From NCBI GenBank assembly GCA_030425195.1, contig JAUIAV010000024.1:1-64000 (forward strand): a DNA stretch of 64,000 bases, in the 5' to 3' direction. How positions within the stretch are numbered: position 1 is the stretch's first letter; each line of letters begins with the position of its first letter. Source of the stretch: Gammaproteobacteria bacterium (GTDB taxonomy: Bacteria; Pseudomonadota; Gammaproteobacteria; Pseudomonadales; Azotimanducaceae). The position numbers were made by a program, and so were the translations under genes. Under the pieces are notes generated by a model. It ran no database searches and was not told the DNA's origin. It was given only the letters and a program-made list of their open reading frames with translations. Below, piece by piece: positions 15,972 through 24,234 of this stretch.

Positions 15972-16079
15972 CATTGTTCCCCCACCGGTTTTCCGGGATA
16001 TCTTGGCGGCGCCGGTGACGGAGCACAAGTGCACGTACGTGTTCTTGACCCGCGAGTTGCTCGGACGGACGATGAACGC

Positions 16080-16490
16080 ATGTTCATGCGGATTCTTCTT
16101 CTGCTGCTGCTCTGCTCGCCCGCAGGCCTGCCCGGGACCCGCCTTCTGGCGCAGGAACGCACCGGCGCCCGCGATCAGCGGGTATTGATCATCGAATCGG
16201 GTCTGAGAGATCTGTCCGAGGCAAATGAGGCTGCGCTCGCCCGTCAGCGTGTGGACCCCGTGCCTTCTTCGGATGCGCTCGGCGCACCGCGCGTTCGCCT
16301 GGAGCCACGGCCGCCAGCAGATGCCTCCGAACGCGTTCGGGCGGAGATTCAGAGCAGCCTGCACAGACTCCGGCGCGAATCGGTCAGTGCGCAGACTGAG
16401 GACTCGCGTAAGGTGATCGTGGACGACATGCTCGAGCGGCAGGCCGGCCAGCATGGCGCCTCAGGGAAATCGGCCACCGACACACCCTGA
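16080..16490 (+). CDS. Predicted secreted/periplasmic protein of unknown function
   Basis: About 136 residues from ATG 16080 (or 134 from ATG 16086). The N terminus is a signal peptide: MFMRILLLLLLCSPAGLPG with a likely cleavage after LLA. The mature part is charged and probably helical (SLHRLRRESVSAQTEDSRK, VIVDDMLERQAG), with no recognised domain. It is divergent from the TauD gene and ends 27 bp before the convergent DUF6152 gene. The ribosome site is weak, so the gene is only moderately supported. Confidence 0.5.
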   Translation: MFMRILLLLLLCSPAGLPGTRLLAQERTGARDQRVLIIESGLRDLSEANEAALARQRVDPVPSSDALGAPRVRLEPRPPADASERVRAEIQSSLHRLRRESVSAQTEDSRKVIVDDMLERQAGQHGASGKSATDTP

Positions 16491-16517
16491 GACGCTCGAT
16501 CCGCCGCGAACCGGAAC

Positions 16518-16970
16518 TCAGCGTTCGGTAGGATCGCGCCCATCACGGGGCGCTCCGGTACCGGAGGAACCCATGAAGATCTTGCGGCCATCCGTAAAGG
16601 TCACGTCTCTGCCGTTCGCCCGGTTGGACCGGTCCTTGCTCTGATATCCGTCGACGATGATCTCCGTGCCTGGCGTGAGCGTGTTCCGAGTCAGGCCACG
16701 GCGCAGCAGCGTGTTCGGGGTCCCCCCCTCCACCATCCAGACTTCCTTGGAGCCATCGTCCTTGGTGATCTCCATGTGAATCCAGGTATGGGGATTTACC
16801 CACTCGACCCGCACCACCGGTCCGCGAAGCACGAGGGGGCGGTTTGGATCGAATTCCGCACCGAAGGCGTGGTGCGCCAGCGAAGGCGCTGCCGCAGCCA
16901 GCGCGCCCGCCGCGAGACCCATGGCGCTCAGACGGACGACTTTCTGCTTGATCAGATACTGCTTGAACAT
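16518..16970 (-). CDS. DUF6152 family periplasmic protein
   Basis: About 150 residues. A signal peptide (LSAMGLAAGALAAAAPSLA) precedes HHAFGAEFD, PLVLRGPVVRVEWVNPHTW and MVEGGTPNTLLRRG, the typical DUF6152 pattern of an OB-like beta protein. Function unknown. The start at 16970 is chosen over 16991, as the extra residues are not part of a signal peptide. It lies downstream of two paralogous secreted proteins on the same strand, and the three probably act together. Confidence 0.8.
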   Translation of the reverse strand: MFKQYLIKQKVVRLSAMGLAAGALAAAAPSLAHHAFGAEFDPNRPLVLRGPVVRVEWVNPHTWIHMEITKDDGSKEVWMVEGGTPNTLLRRGLTRNTLTPGTEIIVDGYQSKDRSNRANGRDVTFTDGRKIFMGSSGTGAPRDGRDPTER

Positions 16971-17018
16971 GGTCCTCTCTCGGTCTTCCAATTCGCTGAT
17001 TCTATTCGGGGGAACGGG

Positions 17019-18143
17019 TCAGTTGCCACCGGCACCCACGTCGGCCTCCTCGACCGACTGCCCCGTCGTTTCTGCTTCCGCTTCCAGAATCCGTGCGCCT
17101 CTGAGAATCCCTTCCATGGCGTAGTTGCCCTCATGACAGGCGTATTCATACACACGGTCATCCGTGGCCGGCCAGGGATACTCGCCGCCCCAGGGTTCGG
17201 TCCAGACGTTCGGATCCTCCACCATGAAGCTGTACAGCAGGGTCCCGTCGTCGAGGCGGCGGAAGCGTTCCACCACGTGGAGGTCCCTCGTCGCCAGGGA
17301 CAGGGCCGGCTCGTCGGTGAAGTTCGTGGTGTCCACCACCAGCGTATCCCCTTCCCACCAGCCGATGGAGTCGCCGAGCCAGCGGCGGACCTCGGGCGGC
17401 GCGTGCTCGCCGTTCAGCCGGATGACCCGGGCATCGTGCACCATCTCCACCAGAATCATCACGTGATCGGGGGTCTGCACGATCCGTTTGTGATTGTTGT
17501 AGAGCGTGGGGAGCATGGGGGGGCCGCCGGTGGACCCGAAACCGAGCAGGCAGCGGTCCGAGAGTGTTCGGCTTTCCGGTCCGTCGTAAGGTCCGGGCCC
17601 ATCCATCTCGAGCCACCAGGCATCACCCTGGTTCTCCCGGAAGAACGCACGCCGCGCCATGGCCTGCTTCTGTCCTTCCGGCGTCATTTCCGGGCGACGG
17701 CCGTTCTCAGGCACTGTGATGATGGACGTGCGGTATTCTCCATCGATCTTGATGGCCGTCTCACCATTGTCCACCCAGAAGGTGTTGTAGCCGCCCACGT
17801 TGCCCGCGGCACCCGTGGACCCGTCGCCGCCTTCCGGCGGTGCGCCACGGTTCGGATCGCTGTCCTGGTTCTGGGCCGCCTTGTAGTCCGCAATCCGTTT
17901 CGCCGCGGCTTCTGCCATTTCCGGCGTCAGCGTCAGACTGTTCCCGAATTCCTCCGGTCGCTGCAGCGGCGTGATGGTGGCCGTGTCATAGGTACCGGTA
18001 AAATCCGGTCGCCCGTCGCTGGTCCGGGCGTCGGCAAAGGCGAAACCGGACGCACAGGTGATCGCGGCAAACATCGCGAGGCTCGAAGCCGCTCTCACCA
18101 TGGCTTTCGTCATGGCTTTCGTCCTGGTTTTCGTTGCATTCAT
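17019..18143 (-). CDS. Periplasmic protein with WEGDTLVV motif, unknown function
   Basis: 374 residues with a signal peptide (SSLAMFAAITCASGFAFA). The mature protein begins GRPDFTGTYD and later carries GWWEGDTLVVDTTNF, VVERFRRLDDGTLLYS and EDPNVWTEPW. The same pattern is in the next gene upstream (18175-19017). These proteins are common and uncharacterised in gammaproteobacteria. A Gly/Pro/Asp-rich stretch near residues 90-120 looks like a linker. A very strong ribosome site GGAGGGAGGGG precedes the ATG. Confidence 0.75.
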   Translation of the reverse strand: MNATKTRTKAMTKAMVRAASSLAMFAAITCASGFAFADARTSDGRPDFTGTYDTATITPLQRPEEFGNSLTLTPEMAEAAAKRIADYKAAQNQDSDPNRGAPPEGGDGSTGAAGNVGGYNTFWVDNGETAIKIDGEYRTSIITVPENGRRPEMTPEGQKQAMARRAFFRENQGDAWWLEMDGPGPYDGPESRTLSDRCLLGFGSTGGPPMLPTLYNNHKRIVQTPDHVMILVEMVHDARVIRLNGEHAPPEVRRWLGDSIGWWEGDTLVVDTTNFTDEPALSLATRDLHVVERFRRLDDGTLLYSFMVEDPNVWTEPWGGEYPWPATDDRVYEYACHEGNYAMEGILRGARILEAEAETTGQSVEEADVGAGGN

Positions 18144-18174
18144 GATCCCCTCCCTCCGGCTTCCTGCTTCTCGT

Positions 18175-19017
18175 CTAGTCTAGCGGTTTCCGTCGATACT
18201 CACCGTACAGCAGCTCTTCGACGAATTCCGGGCATTTGAAATCCATCAGCTGAATGTCCGGTTCCATGCGCCGGTAGAGGGGCATCTCGATGGTCCAGGG
18301 CTCCGTGAAGGTTTCAGGATCCTCGATGGTTGCCTCGTAGTGCAGGTGATACGGGCTCATGGGTGTGTATCGCTCTGTCACTTTCAGCTTCCAGCTGGTG
18401 TGATTGCCGGCACGGTCCAGCCAGGCCTGACCATGGAAACCGGTGGCTTCCACCACCAGTGTGTCCCCCTCCCAGCGGCCCACCGACTGGCCCATCCAGG
18501 AATCCACCTGAGGCGGACCCGGATCTTCCATGTAGATGTCACGGACCGCGCCCGCCCACTGATAGGCGATGAAAATGTCTTCCTTGCCCTGGAAGATCTG
18601 GAACGGCTGCGGCATGTAGGTGGCCCGCGGCACGCCCGGCATGTAGCACTTCACCTCCGGGTCCAGCTCGGCCCAGTTGGCCTGATTGGCCTGCTTCTTC
18701 TCCAGCGCCTCAGGCTTGTAGGGAATTCTGCCGCCGCCCTTGATCACGCCCATCCCGGGCGGAACCGAGCCCACCGCGCCCATGGCAAGCACGTTTTTCG
18801 CCGGAACCGGCCCGTGCGGACCTTCCCTTTCCTGCAGTGCCGAGCGGGCCATGTGCAGCTCGAGATCGTAGTTGGCTTCGTTCAGCGCCTGCCAGATGCC
18901 GTTCAGGTCCGGATGCACGCCGTCCGGGCCACGCGGCGCTTTGTAGGCCTCCGCGTTGACAAGAGCCGGCACGGCGAGCGAAGCGATAGAAACGGCCACG
19001 AGCAGAAAACGACGCAT
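18175..19017 (-). CDS. Periplasmic protein with WEGDTLVV motif, paralogue of the neighbour
   Basis: 280 residues from ATG 19017; signal peptide MRRFLLVAVSIASLAVPALVNA. It shares HPDLNGIW, GRWEGDTLVVEATGF, KVTERYTPM and EDPETFTEPW with the downstream paralogue, but lacks the linker region. Function unknown. It is first in a three-gene run with the paralogue and the DUF6152 gene. The bases before its start hold a 10-bp tandem duplication that doubles the ribosome site (see repeat entry). Confidence 0.75.
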   Translation of the reverse strand: MRRFLLVAVSIASLAVPALVNAEAYKAPRGPDGVHPDLNGIWQALNEANYDLELHMARSALQEREGPHGPVPAKNVLAMGAVGSVPPGMGVIKGGGRIPYKPEALEKKQANQANWAELDPEVKCYMPGVPRATYMPQPFQIFQGKEDIFIAYQWAGAVRDIYMEDPGPPQVDSWMGQSVGRWEGDTLVVEATGFHGQAWLDRAGNHTSWKLKVTERYTPMSPYHLHYEATIEDPETFTEPWTIEMPLYRRMEPDIQLMDFKCPEFVEELLYGEYRRKPLD

Positions 19018-19020
19018 ATG

Positions 19021-19112
19021 TTCCCCTGAATTCCCCTGAAACAATCTGAGATACCAAAATGTTCGACCCTAATAGCACCAGAGCACCAGAGCACCAGAGC
19101 ACCAGAGCACCG
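19021..19112. repeat. Duplicated ribosome site and 8-bp tandem repeat
   Basis: TTCCCCTGAA occurs twice in tandem at 19021-19040; on the minus strand this gives two copies of CAGGGGAA before the ATG at 19017. Further upstream, GCACCAGA is repeated four full times plus a partial copy at 19075-19112. Such short repeats change length by slippage and could alter promoter spacing of the minus-strand gene or of the plus-strand CoA-transferase at 19181. Confidence 0.8.
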
Positions 19113-19180
19113 GGCAGCATTCACCACCGCCGGGCCGAACGACGTATATTAACCAGCTTCAAGTATCGCAGGATAGCGCG

Positions 19181-20341
19181 ATGAAACTGAGCGGGATCAC
19201 CTGCCTGGATCTGTCCCTGTTTCTCCCCGGACCCACGGTCAGCCAGATGATGAGCGATCACGGGGCCCGGGTGATCAAGATCGAAAGCCTGGGAGAAGGA
19301 GAGCCGAACCGGCACATCGGTCAGCGGCGCGGCGACGAAAGCGTCTATTTCGCCTGCACGCATCGGGGCAAGGAGAGCCTGACCCTGAATCTCAAGGCAC
19401 CCGAAGGGCTCGACGTGTTCATGCGTCTGGTACAGCATGCCGACGTGATCCTGGAGTCTTTCCGGCCCGGCGTCGTCAAACGTCTCGGCGTCGATTACGA
19501 CGCCGTCAGGCAGGTGCGGCCGGACATCGTCTACGCCTCCATCTCGGCCTATGGTCAGACGGGTCCGCTGGCTTCCGACCCTGCCCACGACCTCTCCGTG
19601 GAGGCCATGTGCGGACTCCTTTCGAACAATGTCGACGACGCGGGCCGTCCGGTCATGCCGGGCATGCCTGCCGGAGACATGCTGGCGGCCACCCTCACTC
19701 TCTCCGGGATCCTCATGGCCCTGCTCCGGCGCAAAGAGACAGGCGAAGGCGATTACCTGGACGTCGCCATGATGGACTCGATTCTCTCCTGCATGCCGAA
19801 CAGCATGGGCGCGGTTTTCGCCGATCACATGCCACCGGTACCGCGCAACGAAAGGATCTGGGGAGGCGCCGCGTTCTATCGGATTTACGAGACCAAGGAT
19901 GGCGGCCACATCACCCTGGGGGGCTCGGAGATCAAGTTCGCCCGGAATGCCTTGGAAGCGCTGGGACGTCCGGATCTGGTGGCACTGTGCACCCTGCCGC
20001 CCGGCGAAGGTCAGCTGCCGGTGGTCGAGTTTCTCTCGGAGACCTTTCTCACCCGGACCCGGGCCGAATGGATCGAGTTCTTCGCACCGCTGGATGTCTG
20101 CTTCGCGCCCGTCAACGACCTGCGCACGGGTCTGGACCTGGCCCAGACCCGTCACCGGGAAATGTGCCTCACAGACGACTCAGGCCGGGAACATCTCGGC
20201 ACACCTCTGAAGTTTGCCGCCGAGCCGGCAGACATCGACTTCCGGGCACCGGCACATGGCGAGCACACACGCAGGATCCTGACCGAACTGGGCTATGACG
20301 ACGACGGGATATCAGCGCTGTCCGGAAACGGCGTGGTCTGA
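19181..20341 (+). CDS. Class III CoA-transferase (CaiB/BaiF family), racemase-like possible
   Basis: 386 residues. Family motifs: LFLPGPTVSQMMSDHGARVIKIE at the N terminus, ESFRPGVVKRLGVDY, SISAYGQTGP and the catalytic Asp in MPAGDMLAATL. These enzymes move CoA between acids, or racemise 2-methylacyl-CoA as in AMACR; sequence alone does not separate the two. It is convergent with the P450 at 20378, 36 bp away. Confidence 0.88.
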   Translation: MKLSGITCLDLSLFLPGPTVSQMMSDHGARVIKIESLGEGEPNRHIGQRRGDESVYFACTHRGKESLTLNLKAPEGLDVFMRLVQHADVILESFRPGVVKRLGVDYDAVRQVRPDIVYASISAYGQTGPLASDPAHDLSVEAMCGLLSNNVDDAGRPVMPGMPAGDMLAATLTLSGILMALLRRKETGEGDYLDVAMMDSILSCMPNSMGAVFADHMPPVPRNERIWGGAAFYRIYETKDGGHITLGGSEIKFARNALEALGRPDLVALCTLPPGEGQLPVVEFLSETFLTRTRAEWIEFFAPLDVCFAPVNDLRTGLDLAQTRHREMCLTDDSGREHLGTPLKFAAEPADIDFRAPAHGEHTRRILTELGYDDDGISALSGNGVV

Positions 20342-20377
20342 CCTCGAAGGCGCACCGTCGGCGGTGTGCCGGTCGTA

Positions 20378-21673
20378 TCAGCGCTCGTGGACCTGCACCG
20401 GCAGCTCCGTGAAACCATGCACGAAGGCCGAGAGATTCCGCTGCGGCTCGCCCACCACTTCCACCATCCGGAAGCGCTTCATGATCTCTTCCCAGACGAT
20501 GCGGAGCTGCATCTCCGCCAGGCGGTTCCCCATGCATCGGTGAATGCCGAACCCGAACGAGAGATGGTGGCGCGCCTGGGGGCGGTCGATGAGAAACTCG
20601 TTGGGCCGGTCGATGGCCTCCTCATCCCGGTTCCCGGAGATGTACCACATCACCACCTTGTCCCCTTCACGGATCGGCTTGCCCCCGAGTTCCGTGTCTT
20701 TCGTCGCGGTGCGCCGCATGTGAGCCAGAGGCGTCTGCCAGCGGATGATTTCGGAGACCATGTTGGGAATGAGACCCGGATCGCTCCTGAGCTTGTCGTA
20801 CTCGCCGGGATGCTCGTTCAATGCAAGCACGCCGCCGCTGATGGAATTCCGAGTGGTATCGTTGCCCCCGACGATCAGCAGAATCAGATTGCCCAGATAC
20901 TCCATGGGCCGGTTGATCATGTCCCGGGTGTCTTCGCCGTGCACGAGCATGGAGATCAGATCCGTTTTCGGAGGCTGACCGGCACGCTCGTGCCAGAGTG
21001 TCGTAAAGGCTTCCAGGCACTCCATCATGACCGCCCGCCGCTCCTCCATGGATTCGACCATCACGCCGGGTGCCGAGGTGACCACATCGGACCACCGGGT
21101 GAGCTTGCGCCGATCTTCGAAAGGGAAATCGAACAGCGTCGCCAGCATCTGGGTGGTGAGCTCGATGGACACCCGGTCTACCCAGTTGAAGGTTTCGCCT
21201 CGCGGCAGCCCGTCCAGAATTCGCCCCGCCCGCTCCCGGATGGTGCCCTCCAGCGCCGCCAGATTCCGGGGCGCCACCACAGGGGCAACGGTGGCACGCT
21301 GAACGTCGTGCACCGGAGGATCCATGGCGATGAACATGGGCGTGCGCATCCGCTGCTCCGGCTTCAGGCTGATCGGGGGACCGAGACCGATTCCGTCCGC
21401 CGAAGAAAAAGTCTCGTGGTCGTTGTCCACCTGGAAGATGTCCCTGAACCGGGTTACTGACCAGAAAGGTCCCACGTCACTTTCCCGGCAGTAGTGCACC
21501 GGGTCTTCCGCCCGCAGGCGTTCGAAGTAACGCCAGTGCTCCTGGCACTGGAACAGCCTCCCCTGCGCCAGGTTGATGTCCTCCAGCGGAACCTCCCAGG
21601 GATCGGGAAATTCCAGAGCACGTATCCCCTTCCCGGCTGCCGCCCCTTTCCCGAGCTCCGTAGCCTCGCTCAT
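20378..21673 (-). CDS. Cytochrome P450, second CYP153-like enzyme
   Basis: 431 residues. Heme loop FGFGIHRCMGNR with Cys380, I-helix GGNDTTRN, ExxR as EIIR. Long stretches such as NLILLIVGGNDTTRNS and ETFNWVDRVSIELTTQML are shared with the P450 at 11522-12802, so the two are paralogues, with divergence in the N-terminal region and substrate-recognition segments. No ferredoxin is adjacent; it may use the one at 12871 or 2058. Likely a terminal hydroxylase of alkanes, fatty acids or terpenes. Confidence 0.92.
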   Translation of the reverse strand: MSEATELGKGAAAGKGIRALEFPDPWEVPLEDINLAQGRLFQCQEHWRYFERLRAEDPVHYCRESDVGPFWSVTRFRDIFQVDNDHETFSSADGIGLGPPISLKPEQRMRTPMFIAMDPPVHDVQRATVAPVVAPRNLAALEGTIRERAGRILDGLPRGETFNWVDRVSIELTTQMLATLFDFPFEDRRKLTRWSDVVTSAPGVMVESMEERRAVMMECLEAFTTLWHERAGQPPKTDLISMLVHGEDTRDMINRPMEYLGNLILLIVGGNDTTRNSISGGVLALNEHPGEYDKLRSDPGLIPNMVSEIIRWQTPLAHMRRTATKDTELGGKPIREGDKVVMWYISGNRDEEAIDRPNEFLIDRPQARHHLSFGFGIHRCMGNRLAEMQLRIVWEEIMKRFRMVEVVGEPQRNLSAFVHGFTELPVQVHER

Positions 21674-21726
21674 CTCTTCACCACTCCCAGCCCTGTTCCG
21701 GTCCGTTCTACCGGATCCGGAAGGGC

Positions 21727-22749
21727 ATGTACAATGGCCGGATGGACTGGCTGCCGCTGCTCGAGAAATGGTTGGTGCCCGTGGCCGCTACCCTCGGCGT
21801 CACGGCGCTCGTGCTCGTGGTGCTCAGGCGCCTCATCCCGGATGAAGCCGCCACCCGGGTCGCCCGCCAGCTCGCCACCGTGGGCGTGCTCGTGGTCGCG
21901 AATATCGCTCTCGTCCTGGCACTGCCTCTGGACAGCGCGACCACCGGTCAGCTGCTGAGCCTGTTCGGCCTCGTGATCACCGCGGTGATCGCCCTCTCCT
22001 CGACCACGTTCGTGAGCAATGCCATGGCCGGACTCATGCTCCGCTCGGTAGGTGGATTTCATACCGGCGATTTCATCCGGGTCGGCGAGAGCTTCGGCCG
22101 TGTCACCCAGAAGGGTCTGCTGCACACGGAGATTCAGAGCGAAGACCGGGACCTCATCACGCTGCCGAATCTCTTCGTGATGAATCAGCCGGTTCGGGTG
22201 GTACGGTCCTCCGGCACGCTCATTTCGGCAGAAGTCTCCCTCGGCTACGACATCCACCGGCACCGCGTCCGCGACCTGCTCAAACTGGCTGCCGAGGATG
22301 CGGCGCTCACGGATCCATTCCTGCAGATCACCGAGCTGGGCGATCACGCCATCTCCTATCGTATCTACGGATTCCTCGAAGACGTGAGCAACCTGGTCAC
22401 CAAGCGCACGGAGCTGAGGGGCAAGATGCTCGACCGCCTGCACGAAGACGGCGTGGAGATCGTTTCCCCCAGCTTCATGAATCAGCGCGCTCTGGATCCC
22501 ACCCGCCCCATCCGCCCGCCGGAGCAGGCCCGGGCCGAGGTGGAGGATTCCCACGCCGAATCGCTCATGTTCGACAAAGCCGACCTCGCCGCCCGCGTCG
22601 ATCGCCTGCGCACCAAGCGGAGCGAACTGCAGGCCAGGCTCGAGGGTCTGGACATGCCGGACGAGGCGGAAAGAGCCAGGGAAGTGCACTGGCTGGAACG
22701 TCAGATCGAACACCTGGACGACATCCTCGGTACGCTGGAGAAACAGTAG
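21727..22749 (+). CDS. MscS-type mechanosensitive channel family protein
   Basis: 340 residues. Two or three N-terminal membrane segments (LVPVAATLGVTALVLVVL, VGVLVVANIALVLALP, LFGLVITAVIALS), then the MscS pore/beta-domain pattern SNAMAGLMLRSVGGFHTGDFIRVG and GRVTQKGLLHTEIQ with TLPNLFV. The last ~80 residues are charged and probably coiled coil. It is a small-conductance channel or relative in the inner membrane. The ATG at 21727 has GGAAGG very close; 21742 is an alternative. It overlaps the next gene by one base (TAGTG). Confidence 0.87.
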   Translation: MYNGRMDWLPLLEKWLVPVAATLGVTALVLVVLRRLIPDEAATRVARQLATVGVLVVANIALVLALPLDSATTGQLLSLFGLVITAVIALSSTTFVSNAMAGLMLRSVGGFHTGDFIRVGESFGRVTQKGLLHTEIQSEDRDLITLPNLFVMNQPVRVVRSSGTLISAEVSLGYDIHRHRVRDLLKLAAEDAALTDPFLQITELGDHAISYRIYGFLEDVSNLVTKRTELRGKMLDRLHEDGVEIVSPSFMNQRALDPTRPIRPPEQARAEVEDSHAESLMFDKADLAARVDRLRTKRSELQARLEGLDMPDEAERAREVHWLERQIEHLDDILGTLEKQ

Positions 22750-24233
22750 TGCGGATCGCGATTGCCGGAATCTCCCACGAGACCAATACCTACTGTCAGG
22801 CGCCTACCACCGGGCGTGACTTCCACCAGATGCGCGGCGAAAAGATTCTGACCACGCTGGGACAGGAATCGGATGTCGGCGGCGCTGTGGCGGCCTGTGA
22901 ACGCCTGGGCGTGGAAGCGGTGCCGCTGCTGTTCGCCTCCGCGCAGCCTTCCGGAACCATCGAACGGGAGGTCTATGAGGCCTTCAGGGACGAGATCCTC
23001 GATGGTCTTGCCGCGGCCCTGCCGCTGGACGGGCTCGTCCTCTGTCTGCACGGTGCCGGGGTGGTGGACGGCATCGAGGATCTGGAAGGTGATCTGGTCG
23101 GGGCCATCCGCGCTCTGGTCGGAACCGATCTGCCGATCACGGCTTCCTTCGACCTGCACGGGAACGTCACCCAGGCCATGGCCGATGCGCTGGACGGCAC
23201 CTTCGCCTGCCACCACTATCCGCACGTCGACCTGCACGAACGGGCGGCAGAAGCGGTCGAGCTGATCGTCCGCATGCACGGGGAAGGCGTGCGCCCGGTC
23301 AGCGTGGTGACCTATCTGCCCATGCTTCTGCCCACGACGACCACCTTCATCGATCCCGGCAGAAGCCGTCTGGAGCAGATGCTCGACGCGGAAGCGGAGC
23401 CCGGCGTGATCGACGTGAGCTGGTTTCACGGCTTTCCGTACACGGATGTGGCACACGTGGGCACCTATGTGGTGGTCACCACGGACGGCGACCGGGATCA
23501 GGCAGCGCGCATAGGCCGGGTACTGGCCTCCGAGCTCTGGCATGACCGGGCGGATTTTGAACCGAGAAGCCTGAGCGCCGAGGAAGCCGTCGCAGAGGCG
23601 GCCAACCTGCCCTGGTCCCCTGAGGCGGGCCCGATCGTAATTCATGAAACCTCGGACAACTGCGGCGGCGGTTCGCCCGGTGACGGCACTCACCTGCTGC
23701 GGGCCATGCTCGCGAGTGACCTCGAGAACGCCTGCTTCGGCTTCATCGTGGACCCGGAAGTGGCCGCGGCAGCGCATGCCGCCGGTGTGGGGCAGACCAT
23801 GGACGTACGTCTGGGCGGAAAGACGGACGATCTGCACGGGGATCCACTGGAGCTGTCCGTTTACGTGAAAGCGCTTCATGACGGTCGCATCCGGCTTCAG
23901 GCCATGTTCCGGGGTATGCCCCTGAACCTGGGACCCATGGCCAGGCTGCAGCCCGTGGGTTCGAACGTGGAAATCATCGTCGCCAGCCGCCGGTCCCAGA
24001 CTTTCGACCCTGAGCCCTTCCTGGCGCTGGGCATGGACGTGCGTCGTTACCGTTTCGTCGCCCTGAAATCGAGCAATCACTTCCGGGCCGGTTTCCAGGA
24101 TCTGGCCAGCGCCATCGTCACCGCCGACCCTCCCGGCCTGACCACACACCACATCGAAGTCTTCCCGCGGCAGCGGTCCAGCCGGCCTCTCTGGCCCATC
24201 GATCCGAAAGCCCGGTTCGAAACGGCGGACTGA
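22749..24233 (+). CDS. M81 family metallopeptidase (MlrC/microcystinase C-like)
   Basis: 494 residues from a GTG that overlaps the previous stop. The M81 pattern is clear: RIAIAGISHETNTY, GLVLCLHGAGV, SFDLHGN with Asp and His, CHHYPHVDLHERA and NCGGGSPGDGTHLL. MlrC is a zinc peptidase first known from microcystin breakdown, but most relatives have unknown substrates. Next to a CoA-transferase and a transporter it may act on a small amide or peptide-like substrate. Confidence 0.88.
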   Translation: MRIAIAGISHETNTYCQAPTTGRDFHQMRGEKILTTLGQESDVGGAVAACERLGVEAVPLLFASAQPSGTIEREVYEAFRDEILDGLAAALPLDGLVLCLHGAGVVDGIEDLEGDLVGAIRALVGTDLPITASFDLHGNVTQAMADALDGTFACHHYPHVDLHERAAEAVELIVRMHGEGVRPVSVVTYLPMLLPTTTTFIDPGRSRLEQMLDAEAEPGVIDVSWFHGFPYTDVAHVGTYVVVTTDGDRDQAARIGRVLASELWHDRADFEPRSLSAEEAVAEAANLPWSPEAGPIVIHETSDNCGGGSPGDGTHLLRAMLASDLENACFGFIVDPEVAAAAHAAGVGQTMDVRLGGKTDDLHGDPLELSVYVKALHDGRIRLQAMFRGMPLNLGPMARLQPVGSNVEIIVASRRSQTFDPEPFLALGMDVRRYRFVALKSSNHFRAGFQDLASAIVTADPPGLTTHHIEVFPRQRSSRPLWPIDPKARFETAD

Positions 24234-24234
24234 C

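Noticed and set aside
15120-16079. Upstream extension of the secreted-protein frame (16080-16490) back to 15120
   Set aside because: The extension is antisense to the TauD dioxygenase; a clear signal peptide begins at 16080, so only the later part is kept.
19075-19112. CRISPR-like repeat array
   Set aside because: The unit is only 8 bp, without spacers; it is a simple tandem repeat.
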